A model generated the notes under the pieces. The model had not been told where the DNA came from and searched no databases. It was given only the letters and a program-made list of their open reading frames with translations. From Komagataella phaffii GS115 (taxonomy: Eukaryota; Ascomycota; Pichiomycetes; Pichiales; Pichiaceae): a stretch of 64,000 bases of DNA. The position numbers were made by a program, and so were the translations under genes. The stretch lies in contig NC_012966.1 of the NCBI RefSeq assembly GCF_000027005.1, forward strand, positions 1,612,001 to 1,676,000, given 5' to 3'. Each line of letters opens with the position of its first letter. Within the stretch, counting starts at the first letter, position 1. Positions 1 to 10,219 of the stretch are shown here, piece by piece.

Positions 1-2118
1 CTTCAGGAGGGTGTGGTAAGTGTCTTTTAACAATCCCTGTTCCTTGGTATGCTCCAGCCGGGACAAACGGATTTGAATTTCCTTGCTGTTAGCTAAGAAT
101 GGAAGTATTGTTAAGATGAGAAACGGTTGTACTATGAGCTCTAAAGCGTTGTTGATGTGATCATCAAAGTTGATCAATTTGTAATGTACACATGTGATGC
201 TTTCTTTGAGAATTTGAGGACAAATTCTTAACATACGAGCAATGCTTGTACGTTTGATCAAACTGTCCGAAATTCCGGTTTCAGCGTGCCCCGAAGGTGG
301 GTTTCTCAAGAATAGACAGTTAACCCATTCGTTAATCAAATCATCATCGTAAGACACTTTAGCATAATTTGGTTGTAGAGACGAAATAAACTTTAGGACA
401 AACGAAACTGTGTCTGGTCTGTTTGCCCCTTTTATGGAAGACACAACATGATTCATTTTTAGGTTAAAATGTTGGTATATATAGGTCATGGCTAGCAGCA
501 GAATGTTGAACTCAAAATAGAAGTACTGTAAATTATCGTCATCATCCATAATGCTATTAGCGTAGTCCGCGTCTATTGTGGTGCTATCGTTAGTATTGGT
601 ATTGTTGCTGTTGAAAGATAAAGAATCTATGTCCCATTTACTAGCATACGTGACAAGTTTTCTTAAAACAATGTATGGGGAATGGTAAAGTAAAAACGAC
701 TCCATCACACGTTCATTACCCAAACAGCTGATTAACAGACGATTTAATCTGGAGGTATCATTAGACGATATGAACTTTTCCAATAGCATGCCAAACTCAT
801 TCAGAAATTGTAACTTGCATTCATAATTACGATGGTGCTCATATGAGGGAAAGCTTCTCTCTAAATTCACTAAGATTTCACATTCTTCCACCGATACAAA
901 CTCAGGGTTGGTATTGCTGAGCGTTTCTAGTATGAAAGACAGGTCATGTTTATCATTCAATATCTCTAACTGAGAGCTGCTGAGTTTTTCAGCTTTAATG
1001 AGATCCATGGCCGCACATGAAACCACGAAATGATCTTTCACAAGAAGAGAAGTGGTCTCAAATGAGTTCATAATGGTCCAAAGTGTTTCTTGGTTAAACT
1101 GGAACACTTTCTGCACCAGTAAAGGCACCTTAACAACGATAAAATGGTACCAGACATCATGTGCCAGCTTTTCCATTTCTTTGTCCGGAGTGAGCATGTC
1201 AATGCTCTCAAAGCAACCACTCAAAAGCTCATACAAAATACTGCTGCTAACTTTAACGTTTCTAAGATCGTTTTCTGAAACGTTCAGTATCTTGGTAAAT
1301 CCATTCAAAAACTGAACCATTTGATCCAAAGTTTTCAGGCATGCATAGTTAGTAACAACTTGATAGTCCAGCCACATTAGCTTTTTCAGTCTGACCATTC
1401 TCAACGTATTGACCCTAGTCTTCTTTATTTCTTTTCTACCTGTAAATTTAGCTGTGAATCTCTTCGTAATCGCTCGAACCTGGTTTCGAATCATTTCAAA
1501 ACCTTGACGTTCACTAATACAATCCTGGATGCCATCCAATATATCCTTCACTATTTCAAACTGTTTCTTATCTTCGCCATTATCACATTTATCAATCAGA
1601 TTATCAATCAAGTTGAGAAAGGAGTTATAAACTCTTATTACAACAAAGTGGTTGTCCATGATCCCGCCCAAATACTTGCTGTATACATTCAATGCACCCA
1701 GTACCTTGCTCCAGTATTCATGTTGGTAAAAGTTTTTGAACTTCCCTTTGTTGATCGATTTACTGATCTTATTGACTACAATGTACTGATCGTTCAGCCT
1801 CAACAACGGCAAATATTTAGCAAACAGCTTGGGCATAGTAATCAATCCTATATCCGAGTCATTTTCGGTCTCTCCATTCTGACTATTGACGCTATCTCCT
1901 TCTACTAATAATTCTACCAGATAGTTAAGTTTGAGGTCGCTGGAATTGTCATTTTGGTCTATCCGATTAAGAAGATCGTTGACCACTTCAGTTTCTGCCA
2001 CTTCGCCATAGGAGTCAACGTCATGAACCAGTTGTTTGAACAAAGAATTGAAAAGTTGGGGATTGCTTCGTCTGGCTACACATACCTGAACAACAGTGCC
2101 CAAGCTGATCTTATCCAT
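1..2118 (-). CDS. NUT1: Mediator complex subunit 5-like (Med5/Nut1), 3' end outside window
   Basis: The minus-strand frame is open without a stop from the ATG at 2116-2118 to the window edge: 706 codons of the N-terminal part, with the C-terminus missing. The protein is helical, acidic and leucine-rich. A segment containing GISDSLIKRTS near residue 614 resembles a conserved region of fungal Med5 (Nut1), a Mediator tail-module subunit that links sequence-specific activators to RNA polymerase II in the nucleus. Family members run to roughly 1,000-1,150 residues, so about 300-400 residues would lie outside the window. The family call rests on remembered similarity and is moderate. What is certain is a long, real, truncated gene. 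Its promoter is the short gap before the neighbouring MDL1 gene (2119-2290), which is transcribed in the same direction. Confidence 0.6.
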   Translation of the reverse strand, partial: MDKISLGTVVQVCVARRSNPQLFNSLFKQLVHDVDSYGEVAETEVVNDLLNRIDQNDNSSDLKLNYLVELLVEGDSVNSQNGETENDSDIGLITMPKLFAKYLPLLRLNDQYIVVNKISKSINKGKFKNFYQHEYWSKVLGALNVYSKYLGGIMDNHFVVIRVYNSFLNLIDNLIDKCDNGEDKKQFEIVKDILDGIQDCISERQGFEMIRNQVRAITKRFTAKFTGRKEIKKTRVNTLRMVRLKKLMWLDYQVVTNYACLKTLDQMVQFLNGFTKILNVSENDLRNVKVSSSILYELLSGCFESIDMLTPDKEMEKLAHDVWYHFIVVKVPLLVQKVFQFNQETLWTIMNSFETTSLLVKDHFVVSCAAMDLIKAEKLSSSQLEILNDKHDLSFILETLSNTNPEFVSVEECEILVNLERSFPSYEHHRNYECKLQFLNEFGMLLEKFISSNDTSRLNRLLISCLGNERVMESFLLYHSPYIVLRKLVTYASKWDIDSLSFNSNNTNTNDSTTIDADYANSIMDDDDNLQYFYFEFNILLLAMTYIYQHFNLKMNHVVSSIKGANRPDTVSFVLKFISSLQPNYAKVSYDDDLINEWVNCLFLRNPPSGHAETGISDSLIKRTSIARMLRICPQILKESITCVHYKLINFDDHINNALELIVQPFLILTILPFLANSKEIQIRLSRLEHTKEQGLLKDTYHTLLK

Positions 2119-2290
2119 TGACGAATCTGCGCTGGATGGTTTTGTTGGGGTTAGGTTTAACTGGTGGAATTTCAGTATATTGGACCCACACACGACAACT
2201 TTTGCGAAGTCCTATATACGATGATCTCCTAAGAACATTTAGTATTTACTAATTAGCCAAAGAAGCCATGTCGATATATCGTATCATTCA

Positions 2291-4315
2291 TTATGTATGT
2301 TGAGTATTACGAAGAAGCTTGTTAAGCTCGCTGTCATTTTTATTTAAAAGCATTGAAATGTGGCCTCTCTCGATGACCTCGCCTTTGCCATTGAACACGA
2401 TGCATTCCTCTGCCATGCGGATAGTGCTTAATCTGTGAGCTATAGAGATGGTGGTTTTCCCTTGAGCAGAACGCTCGCTGAATATTTTGTGTATAGCAGC
2501 TTCAGAGGCGGAATCCAGGGCAGAGGTGGCTTCATCAAGTACAAGAATATCCGGATCGTTCATAATGGCTCTAGCAAAAGCTAGCCTTTGTTTCTGCCCA
2601 CCGGACAAAGTAGTATTGATACTGCTATCAACCATTGTTTCCAATTTATGAGGAAGGTTGAACACGAAGGAACAATTAGTTATTTCTATAACATGATGCA
2701 GGTGCTCGTCTGATATGCTTGAAGCAGTCTCTTCATCAAGCCCGTAAAGAAGATTTTGTTTTATTGTTCCAGCTATAAGTACAGGCTCTTGTTGCACGTA
2801 TCCAATATGAGTTCGTAACTGTTGAAGAGAGATCTGAGAAATGTCTTGCCCGTTGATGACAATTTTACTGGATTCGGGGATATCATAAAATTTCAATAAA
2901 AGAGATGCAATGGATGATTTACCACATCCACTTGGTCCAACCAAACAAACATGAGAATTTTTAGCGATCTTTAGATCCAGATCATTAAAGATAGTGACCT
3001 CAGGTCGACTTGGATACTTAAATGTCAGGTTTTTGAAGTGAATTTCTCCATTCAAATTGACTGGGCCGGCAACATTTGTAGGTGTTTCTTTAGCAGACTG
3101 TACTTTAGACTCGTTAAGCAAACTTAATACCCGTTCTGAAGCGCCAACGCCCTTCATCAGTTCGGTGTAAAAATTGGAAAGTTGAAAAACTGATGATCCA
3201 GTATATATCCCATACATAAGAAAAGAAGAGAGATCACCTAACGTTATCTGGCCAGTCTTGATCATGTTAACACCAATTATCAGTAGCAAAATTATAGTGG
3301 AGTTGCCTATGAAGCCGGTTGTAGCATAAAAATACCCAGATACTCGAGCTTCCTCCATAGATAGTTTATACAGTTCTGTTGCTTCATGAGTGAATGCTCC
3401 TATCTCTCTATACTCTTTGTTGAAAGATTGAATTGTTTTCACTGAATGGAACTGTTGCTCGATAACCTTGGTGAGATTTCCAAGTTGTTGTTGAATTAGC
3501 TTTGATACAGATTTCAAACGTTTTCCTAGAACCAAAGCTAACAGGGCTAAAGGAGGTATTACCAGAATCATGTAGCATGTCAGTTTACTAGAGATCAAGA
3601 ACATCATGGTTAGCCCTACTAAACCACTAATCATTGACCTTAACCCATCGTTCAAATTCTGCGATATGGAACGGCTAATAATTGTCACATCGTTAACGAT
3701 CCGAGAAATTAGATCGCCTGATTTGTGAATATCCCAGAAGATCATTTTTTGGCGAAGTAAATTAGATACGAGACTGACTCTTAGTCTCTTAATAACATTT
3801 TCACCAATCCTTCTGAGAATCAAAATTCTTCCATAATTAGCAAACGATCCGACGACAAAGATACACCCCAAACCAATGTAAAACGTGTATGATGTTACTT
3901 CGACACTATTGAACAGGTTTATCGTATCACTATGAATATCAGTAGAGCAAGTGTCTATAATTTTGCCAATCACCGAGGGGAACATCATGCTGACGCCAGA
4001 TGTTATAACTAGGCAGCCCAACGCAGCACCAAAAAGCTTCGCCTCTGGCCTCGCTAATCTGATTAAGTTAAGTACATCTTTTGGATTGGACTGTTTTGAT
4101 GATGGTATTGGTGCCGTTTTTCTATCGGAGAAGCCAGCGGATGAAGAAGTGGAACTATATCTTTTTTCAGGGAGCAGCTGGCTGGGTTGCGACATGTTGT
4201 AATTGGTATAGTTGCCATGCCTTAATTCATTATAATATCGATTGCCAACTATTCTGTTAGCAAATATAGCTCGACGGTATATGAGGTTGAGCCCGGCTCT
4301 AGAAACCGAGATCAT
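2291..4315 (-). CDS. MDL1: Mitochondrial half-size ABC transporter, Mdl1-like
   Basis: This 674-residue half-transporter has one membrane domain followed by one nucleotide-binding domain. The N-terminus (about 70 residues) is basic and Ser/Thr/Asn-rich, as expected for a mitochondrial presequence. The ATPase domain shows Walker A GPSGCGKSS (about residue 459), a Q-loop (YVQQEPVL), the LSGGQKQR signature (about 568), Walker B ILVLDEATSALD and the H-loop IAHRLS. All catalytic residues are present, so it should be active as a homodimer in the inner membrane. Yeast Mdl1 (human ABCB10 type) exports peptides produced by matrix proteases. Length is close to yeast Mdl1 (about 695), although the paralogue Mdl2 is also possible. 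It functionally complements YME1, another mitochondrial inner-membrane quality-control gene at 56.7 kb. Confidence 0.9.
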   Translation of the reverse strand: MISVSRAGLNLIYRRAIFANRIVGNRYYNELRHGNYTNYNMSQPSQLLPEKRYSSTSSSAGFSDRKTAPIPSSKQSNPKDVLNLIRLARPEAKLFGAALGCLVITSGVSMMFPSVIGKIIDTCSTDIHSDTINLFNSVEVTSYTFYIGLGCIFVVGSFANYGRILILRRIGENVIKRLRVSLVSNLLRQKMIFWDIHKSGDLISRIVNDVTIISRSISQNLNDGLRSMISGLVGLTMMFLISSKLTCYMILVIPPLALLALVLGKRLKSVSKLIQQQLGNLTKVIEQQFHSVKTIQSFNKEYREIGAFTHEATELYKLSMEEARVSGYFYATTGFIGNSTIILLLIIGVNMIKTGQITLGDLSSFLMYGIYTGSSVFQLSNFYTELMKGVGASERVLSLLNESKVQSAKETPTNVAGPVNLNGEIHFKNLTFKYPSRPEVTIFNDLDLKIAKNSHVCLVGPSGCGKSSIASLLLKFYDIPESSKIVINGQDISQISLQQLRTHIGYVQQEPVLIAGTIKQNLLYGLDEETASSISDEHLHHVIEITNCSFVFNLPHKLETMVDSSINTTLSGGQKQRLAFARAIMNDPDILVLDEATSALDSASEAAIHKIFSERSAQGKTTISIAHRLSTIRMAEECIVFNGKGEVIERGHISMLLNKNDSELNKLLRNTQHT

Positions 4316-5131
4316 CTTCTTGCTGATCTACCTTTAATGGAGAAAATAAGGTTGACTGCACCGCGAAGAGGCCGGGAAGTAAAACAGTTTCGGTGTAGGG
4401 ATCCACTAGGATCCACTAGGATCCACTAGGCTCCTATATGTGCCTCGATTAATGCAAGATGCCCATTTAGTCACCTTTGACTGCTCTATGATGTCAATTG
4501 TCACAGATCTGCGAGACAGTGAGATTCTATTATGGATCCCAAAAAGCTATGGAAAGAGAATTTATTTCTTGTCCCGCAACCCATAACTTATTATCAATGA
4601 ACCGTCAACATATGGTCCTCTTCCAGTGTAATTAATACTACAGGATCAACACAAAATGTTGATGCATTTGATTTGAGCTGGCGCGTGAAAAATGCAGTTT
4701 TGTCGATCACGAAAGAGGCAAAAATTTAAACAATGTTGATAAACTCATGTGCTTACATTTACTTTGTAGATAAATAACAGAGTACTATTTCCAATGTGGT
4801 AAAGAGAAGAATCAACATTTTTTTGTCTTCATTTAATACACCAGATGCTAGTCTTCAACCGATTTTGTCAAGTGAGGCATAATCAGTTGCCATGCCAATG
4901 CATTCTAGTATGCAGGAGGCCTTAATGCAAAACCTTAATTTGGCAATACTAAATATAAACTTAAGAAAATAATGTAGCATGCGAATATTTCTATTATTAA
5001 TACCTGACTAGTCAGGTGTCGTTCAACATAATAGGAAATAGAAAATCGAACTTTTCTTCCTAGTTATTTATTTTACAAGCCGAAGCATAAGTTTGATCAG
5101 CTCATAGGCCTGATCCATAATTACTGAACCC
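4316..5131. other. Intergenic region between MDL1 and an orphan gene
   Basis: This 816-bp AT-rich gap lies between the divergent MDL1 (minus) and the small gene at 5132 (plus), so it must hold both promoters. I see a triplicated 10-bp unit near 4401 and no convincing ORF or RNA gene. Confidence 0.6.
4401..4430. repeat. Short tandem repeat, 10-bp unit x3
   Basis: The unit ATCCACTAGG is repeated three times without mismatch, 86 bp upstream of the MDL1 start. Each junction creates a GGATCC palindrome. Function is unknown. It is probably a slippage product, and its copy number may vary between strains. Confidence 0.9.
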
Positions 5132-5674
5132 ATGCCGATTCCAGATATTAACTACAATTCTCTGTTGTTAAGGGAACATCAACTGTACAATAGTTTGCGC
5201 CAGCATGCCAAAATACCACTTGAGTCTCCGAGGTTGGGATTTAAGCCAAGCCATATTTATGGGCTGGGTTCGTTCAACTACGAACTTATCGAAAACGAAG
5301 GACAGCACCTAAACTGCTCTGAGATCCGCAAATTATCCCAATGTCTCTTGGTTGCATTTATCTTCATGGCCATTCTAGGCACCACTGTTTTGTTTGGTAT
5401 GAGAATATTCAAAGTCGAATCCTTAAAGGGGTATAAACGACTTCAACATCAAGCTCAGACGGTTAGGACTATAAACTCATGGGTCAACGAGAACACTAAT
5501 CGTTTCAACCTTGCAAATGAAGTGCCGCCCTCTCTGTCCAATACACCGTCCACAGTCGCTGATAGCTCTCCAAATGGCTCCCCTGCGTTGTCTCCGATCA
5601 TGATTCCTCAAGTTAATCAAGTGAGAAAGCACAGCGATCTTTACTTGTATGATTTTGCCGCCCAGCGAGTATAA
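5132..5674 (+). CDS. Small single-TM membrane protein, function unknown
   Basis: The predicted protein has 180 residues and I recognise no family. One strongly hydrophobic segment spans about residues 71-91 (LVAFIFMAILGTTVLFG). It is preceded by a roughly 70-residue hydrophilic N-terminus without a signal peptide and followed by a Ser/Pro/Asn-rich tail (about residues 115-180) that looks disordered. This suggests a single-span membrane protein. It sits alone between the MDL1 promoter and a gene-free 350-bp spacer (5675-6026). Codon use and the clean ATG support a real gene, but conservation was not testable. Confidence 0.6.
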   Translation: MPIPDINYNSLLLREHQLYNSLRQHAKIPLESPRLGFKPSHIYGLGSFNYELIENEGQHLNCSEIRKLSQCLLVAFIFMAILGTTVLFGMRIFKVESLKGYKRLQHQAQTVRTINSWVNENTNRFNLANEVPPSLSNTPSTVADSSPNGSPALSPIMIPQVNQVRKHSDLYLYDFAAQRV

Positions 5675-6026
5675 TAGAAAGAACATTTGATCGATTGTTA
5701 CTTTTTCTTTTGCATTTATATAGCTTTCTTTGGTACCTGTACTTGCTATGCACTTTGAACGATTGTACTTGGTTTCTTTTATCATTTTAGAAATCTTACC
5801 ATTGCATGGTTTTGCACAATAGCCATAGATGCATTTTCTTATTTAAATTTCGAGTTATAGTACATACTAATAAGATACTATTGTGGCTTGACTTTGACTG
5901 ACTCCTACTAAATCAAGTGCCTCGCGATTCAAATCTCAAATCTAGTGACTGATGCGCGATCTTTCATCGTTCATATCTACCTCACCCCTTATCGCTGTTT
6001 CCTAAGCCTAACCTGTAGTCAGCATT

Positions 6027-7248
6027 ATGTTGTCTTTACCCGATGACATTATAACCTTTATGTTAAATGTTAAACTGCTGGATAGAAAAGACTTGGTTAG
6101 CATATCAATGTTAAATAAGGACTACCGGAAACGTTTTGAACCTATCCTGTTTGATAAAATAAAAATGACCTGGAGCCAGTTGAATTCTACCTCAAACTGC
6201 AGTGATAGTAAGCAGAGGCAACCATTACAAATATCTCTTCACAGATGCTTTGAGTCCTTTATGTACAAAGATTTAGTGTCATTTATTCGCGTTCATAGCG
6301 ATATGCACAACTTCAAGCAAACTTCATATGGCGAATGGAATACTGATTTGTCACCTCTGAATGATTGCAAGTTTCTCAAAGGTTTGGCTATTGAAGTTTT
6401 GACATCTTCCCGATGCCTCAAATATCAATCAGCATTAGAGAGAAGTCAAATTGTATCCTTGAGAATCTGCAGCCACTCAACCACCGATGACAATGCCTCG
6501 CTTTTTCAACTTACCCATATCAGCACGCATTTCCCAAATGTATCTAAGCTGACTCTTGAAGGCTTCCTAATAGACAAGGACCAGTATTTCATGCCTTCAC
6601 TGAATAACAGTGGAAGACTTTCCAAGCTTAGAGATATTACTTTGGTCAACTGTCAGTGGGAGTATCCCTTATCATTGTTTGATATTTTTTGCCCTTTTTA
6701 CCACCATAGTTCTCTATACACAACGTCAAAAACCCCAGAGATCATACAACCTACAAGTCTATGTCTCAAATACACTAACAGCTATTCGTCCTTCGTTTTG
6801 TAGGGAACGTTTCAAAACTTTCATTAACACAACGGCGGATAAAGTTGGTTCCTTTAAAAGCTATCCTGCATTTTATTCTAACCTTAAGCATTTGGAAATA
6901 TCGATTCTCAACGAGGAGTACCACACACACACATCTGAGTATTATTACCCAAACTTGAGCTGGTTGGACCTTACTGCTCGCTTCGCCGAAGATTCATCTA
7001 GCTCACTTATCAATAGCTTGAGATCCTTAAAGTTAGTTGGGTGGAGGGTGAACAATCTGGAGCTAATTAATCAGCTCTTTGGATCGGCATTCAAGCCTGG
7101 AACACTGGAACGGTTCAACTTATTCCGAGTTGATGACACAGATTACCCTGGAAATCAAGAAATTTATGCCTTGATAGATTCACTAGTGAACAAGCCTTTT
7201 TCAAATCACTGCAAAATCTCTGTTAGGTACGTCAACGAATTGATGTAG
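6027..7248 (+). CDS. F-box protein with one intron
   Basis: The start ATG is at 6027. The first ~45 residues (LPDDIITFMLNVKLLDRKDL...) read as an F-box, the Skp1-binding motif of SCF ubiquitin-ligase receptors. The remainder has leucine-rich-repeat-like segments (LTLEGFLIDK, LKHLEISIL, LRSLKLVGW). The frame opened at 6027 runs into a TAG at 6801-6803, while the second half (SFKSYPAFYS... to the TAG ending at 7248) lies in another frame. Splicing 6662-6803 joins the two in frame, giving about 359 residues. The gene ends 9 bp before the convergent RCY1 stop. The substrate is unknown. A genuine frameshift instead of an intron is possible but less likely, given the splice signals. Confidence 0.75.
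6662..6803 (+). other. Predicted spliceosomal intron in the F-box gene
   Basis: The 142-nt intron has donor GTATCC at 6662, branch-like CACTAAC at 6773-6779 and acceptor TTTTGTAG ending at 6803. Exon 1 is 635 nt (phase 2) and exon 2 restores the open frame exactly. The branch site and acceptor are good. The donor deviates from GTATGT at its last two bases, and alternative GT donors in the same phase exist (6677, 6719, 6725), so the 5' boundary is less certain than the 3' one. Confidence 0.65.
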
Positions 7249-7257
7249 AATAATACC

Positions 7258-10044
7258 TTACATAATAATACAATCCTGCAATTGTAGCCCATAGATGATT
7301 TTGTCAACATGTTTTTTAATTCTTTCCCAGTCTGCTCTCCTAGTAACGAACTCATATACTTCTTCCTGAGTAAACATTCCATTGTCTTTTCCAATTCTCA
7401 CTACCAATTTTCCGATTTCGTTTGAGTTCTCGCTATCAATCAAATAGAGCTGTGCAATTTGCCGCAGTGCTATAAAGTAGTTCACAATTGGTTTTAGTTT
7501 TAATTCCAAGAAAAAGTTGTACATAAAGTTTAGGTCATTGATAAGAAACATTGCTCCGATTGTGCTTATTGTTAGTTTCTTATTAATAAGTTTAACTAGA
7601 TCGTTAACAAATCTCTCACCAATCTCTTGCCTGAACACATCAATAATGGATTTATCAATGCTTCCAATAAGCATATTGACATGAACTCTGAGCACTTGAA
7701 TAGTCTTCTGGGCAAAACTCGTGGGAACACCTGGATCCAGATGCTTTCTCAAAAGATCCTGTTCATTCCTAATACTATAGATTCCCTCATCTAATTCTAC
7801 CATGGTGATATAACTAATTTCATTCATAAGAACCTCGATACCAGTATTCAGGCCGTCAGCCACATATGTGTCCAAAAGAGTTTCCAGTTTGCTCATAGAC
7901 TTTTCACAGTTATTAACCATTAAAAAGTCCTTTTTACTCTTTTCCTTTGATATCACCAAATGTTTATCAATAAGTTCTTCTTGATAGAATATTTTCAACA
8001 TTTCGTTAACTAAATCAGCATTATTGACCAATTCGACAAACATTTTGAGTGGCTCTACAGCAATTTGTGCACCTTGATCAATTGGATTGTATACTTTCAG
8101 TCTATGGATTGCTTCATCAAATCCTATCTTTACGTGCCCATTTGTTAACGTCACCACACTATCAGTGAAAACTTCTTGGCAAGTTGTTGCAATCTTCTTT
8201 TCAGTTTCCTTGTTGAGATGTGAACTGTCACCTAGAGAGAGTAACAATAGGAATGTGTTTTTCACATGTTGTAAAATCAAGATCGTCAAATCGACGCTAA
8301 CGAGAGATTTAATATTGTCAAGGTTATGAGAGAGTATCTCTAATTTGGCCGCAAATCTAGTCAGACGCTTTTGCTGAGCATTCTGATCCTGACTCCGATT
8401 CGAATACTCCAGTGTTTCTGATACCCTCTGAGCCTCCTCTTTTTGAACACTACCTTTGAAAATGCTAGTGAATCCAGTCAAAATATCTTTGCCTGAAGTT
8501 AGAAGAAATCCTTTCTTCCCTTTTGTATCCTGCTCCTCGTCCACAAACTGCATTATCTCATTTTCTTGAGACTGTTCTTGTTTTTTAAGTTCCTCCTGCC
8601 ACCTATTTATCAATTGAATCAAAGAGAAATGACACTGTCGAGGAAGCAGATCAATAAATTCGGAGGAATACTGACCATAGTAGAAATTAATCAATTCAGA
8701 TATCAGTTTGGGGTAGTCAATAATCTTTGAATCCGCAGGATAACGAACTTTTGAAAAAGTAAGAGATATCTTGTTATACAAATAAGGCACCAATTGAAAA
8801 TAGAGAGAAGATTCATTCATCACATTGAAGTATTGATTTTCACTAATTAATCCATTTCCATCACCGCAACTATGGCCCCCTGAGATTTGAGTTGAATTTG
8901 ACCGAACACAATTATTTTGAGCCCAGGGATTCTGAGAGTCTTCGTTCAAAACACTATCTGAAATACTTCTTGCTTGAACTAGTTGATTAAATTCAATAAT
9001 TTCACTTTCATCAATTTCTTTTGCCCGCGTTATCAACTCGTCAACAAACCTTCCTATTAAATAGTTATTCAAAAATGTTTCAACCAGCTTCAACACTATA
9101 GGAACTTCACTGATTTCACCATCAACATCAGGTCTGAAAATGTGTTCAAGTATAGTGAACTCTCTATCAAAAATGACTATGAGCTTTTCAAAAACCTCAT
9201 CCAGTTTCACAAATTGCAGTTGATAACCCTTGACCACCCCTCTTTCATTCTGTAGAGATGTACCAATAACGTTGAGAAATATGTCCGTTTCTTTTACCTC
9301 GTAAAGGATTGAATAATCGTCGGCAAACTTGTTAATGAAGAATTCTAAGATTAATTCCATGTTGTCAACATGATCACCAGTTCTAGTTGTTAAGTCAAAT
9401 GCAGGCTCTCCCAAAAGGTGAAGGGAGTCTATAAGAGCATGACACTCCTCAAAAGTTTCATTGGAAAAATGATGATCTATCTCTCTTAATAGACTACTTG
9501 TGAACATTTCCACAATTGAATTGAGACGTATTTGCAATTTTTGGTATAGCTGAAAATTAACATTCTTGAAATACACAACAAATTTTCGAAGTCCATTAAG
9601 CAACAATGCTTGATCCTTGGGAGAAGTGATTTTCTGTAGAATGCTAGAGTTTTGAATATTATCATAGTGTGTTACTAAGAGATCCTGAACTATTGGTTTA
9701 TACATAGTATAACAGACTTTGAATTGTTGAAAAGCTAACGAGGGATTGCCAACAGATATCTTCATACTAAGTAGTAAATCATCCACAATTTCGGAAGTTT
9801 CAACCTTACCGTTCTTCCAGATCCTTATCCGCTTCAAAAAATTTATCCATAAGACCTCGTCTTTCATTACCAAGTTATAAACTTGCCTATTGATTATACT
9901 GAAGTTGAGAACGTCCTTGACATCTGGTAGGTTTCTTGAGACTAGTTTAATAACTACCAAAGGAATCATGTTGAGAGGTCGAGTGGAATGTAACACCAAG
10001 AGATCGGAGTTTTCAAGTAAGGACCCCGATAAGAGATCGGCCAT
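7258..10044 (-). CDS. RCY1: Recyclin-1, F-box/Sec10-like endosomal recycling factor
   Basis: The 928-residue protein starts with an F-box-like segment (about residues 25-70). It continues as a long all-helical body of the Sec10/recyclin type and ends with CIIM, a CaaX prenylation motif. Yeast Rcy1 (about 840 residues) has the same order and the same kind of C-terminal CaaX. It acts at endosomes and sites of polarised growth in recycling of Snc1 to the plasma membrane, through Skp1 but not a classical SCF. A Gln/Glu-rich charged stretch around residues 485-510 is probably a flexible linker. The gene is divergent from ECM25 (175 bp between the ATGs) and convergent with the F-box gene. RCY1 and ECM25 are also close neighbours in S. 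cerevisiae, which supports both calls. Confidence 0.9.
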   Translation of the reverse strand: MADLLSGSLLENSDLLVLHSTRPLNMIPLVVIKLVSRNLPDVKDVLNFSIINRQVYNLVMKDEVLWINFLKRIRIWKNGKVETSEIVDDLLLSMKISVGNPSLAFQQFKVCYTMYKPIVQDLLVTHYDNIQNSSILQKITSPKDQALLLNGLRKFVVYFKNVNFQLYQKLQIRLNSIVEMFTSSLLREIDHHFSNETFEECHALIDSLHLLGEPAFDLTTRTGDHVDNMELILEFFINKFADDYSILYEVKETDIFLNVIGTSLQNERGVVKGYQLQFVKLDEVFEKLIVIFDREFTILEHIFRPDVDGEISEVPIVLKLVETFLNNYLIGRFVDELITRAKEIDESEIIEFNQLVQARSISDSVLNEDSQNPWAQNNCVRSNSTQISGGHSCGDGNGLISENQYFNVMNESSLYFQLVPYLYNKISLTFSKVRYPADSKIIDYPKLISELINFYYGQYSSEFIDLLPRQCHFSLIQLINRWQEELKKQEQSQENEIMQFVDEEQDTKGKKGFLLTSGKDILTGFTSIFKGSVQKEEAQRVSETLEYSNRSQDQNAQQKRLTRFAAKLEILSHNLDNIKSLVSVDLTILILQHVKNTFLLLLSLGDSSHLNKETEKKIATTCQEVFTDSVVTLTNGHVKIGFDEAIHRLKVYNPIDQGAQIAVEPLKMFVELVNNADLVNEMLKIFYQEELIDKHLVISKEKSKKDFLMVNNCEKSMSKLETLLDTYVADGLNTGIEVLMNEISYITMVELDEGIYSIRNEQDLLRKHLDPGVPTSFAQKTIQVLRVHVNMLIGSIDKSIIDVFRQEIGERFVNDLVKLINKKLTISTIGAMFLINDLNFMYNFFLELKLKPIVNYFIALRQIAQLYLIDSENSNEIGKLVVRIGKDNGMFTQEEVYEFVTRRADWERIKKHVDKIIYGLQLQDCIIM

Positions 10045-10219
10045 TGAAGGAGGAGGGACAAATGGCAGGGCAAACTGGTCTAGAAAAGATTTGAACTTTA
10101 AGTGTTTCTCGCTAACAGAGTTCCCCCACCCAGTCCGTTCTTGATGTTCAATCGCGGTAGTGCATCCTGTTTATTTACAATCCAATCTACCACGCTTCCT
10201 AACAGGGAACCTGTCGACT

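Noticed and set aside
1504..1908. Long plus-strand open frame inside the MED5-like gene
   Set aside because: Antisense shadow of the minus-strand coding region.
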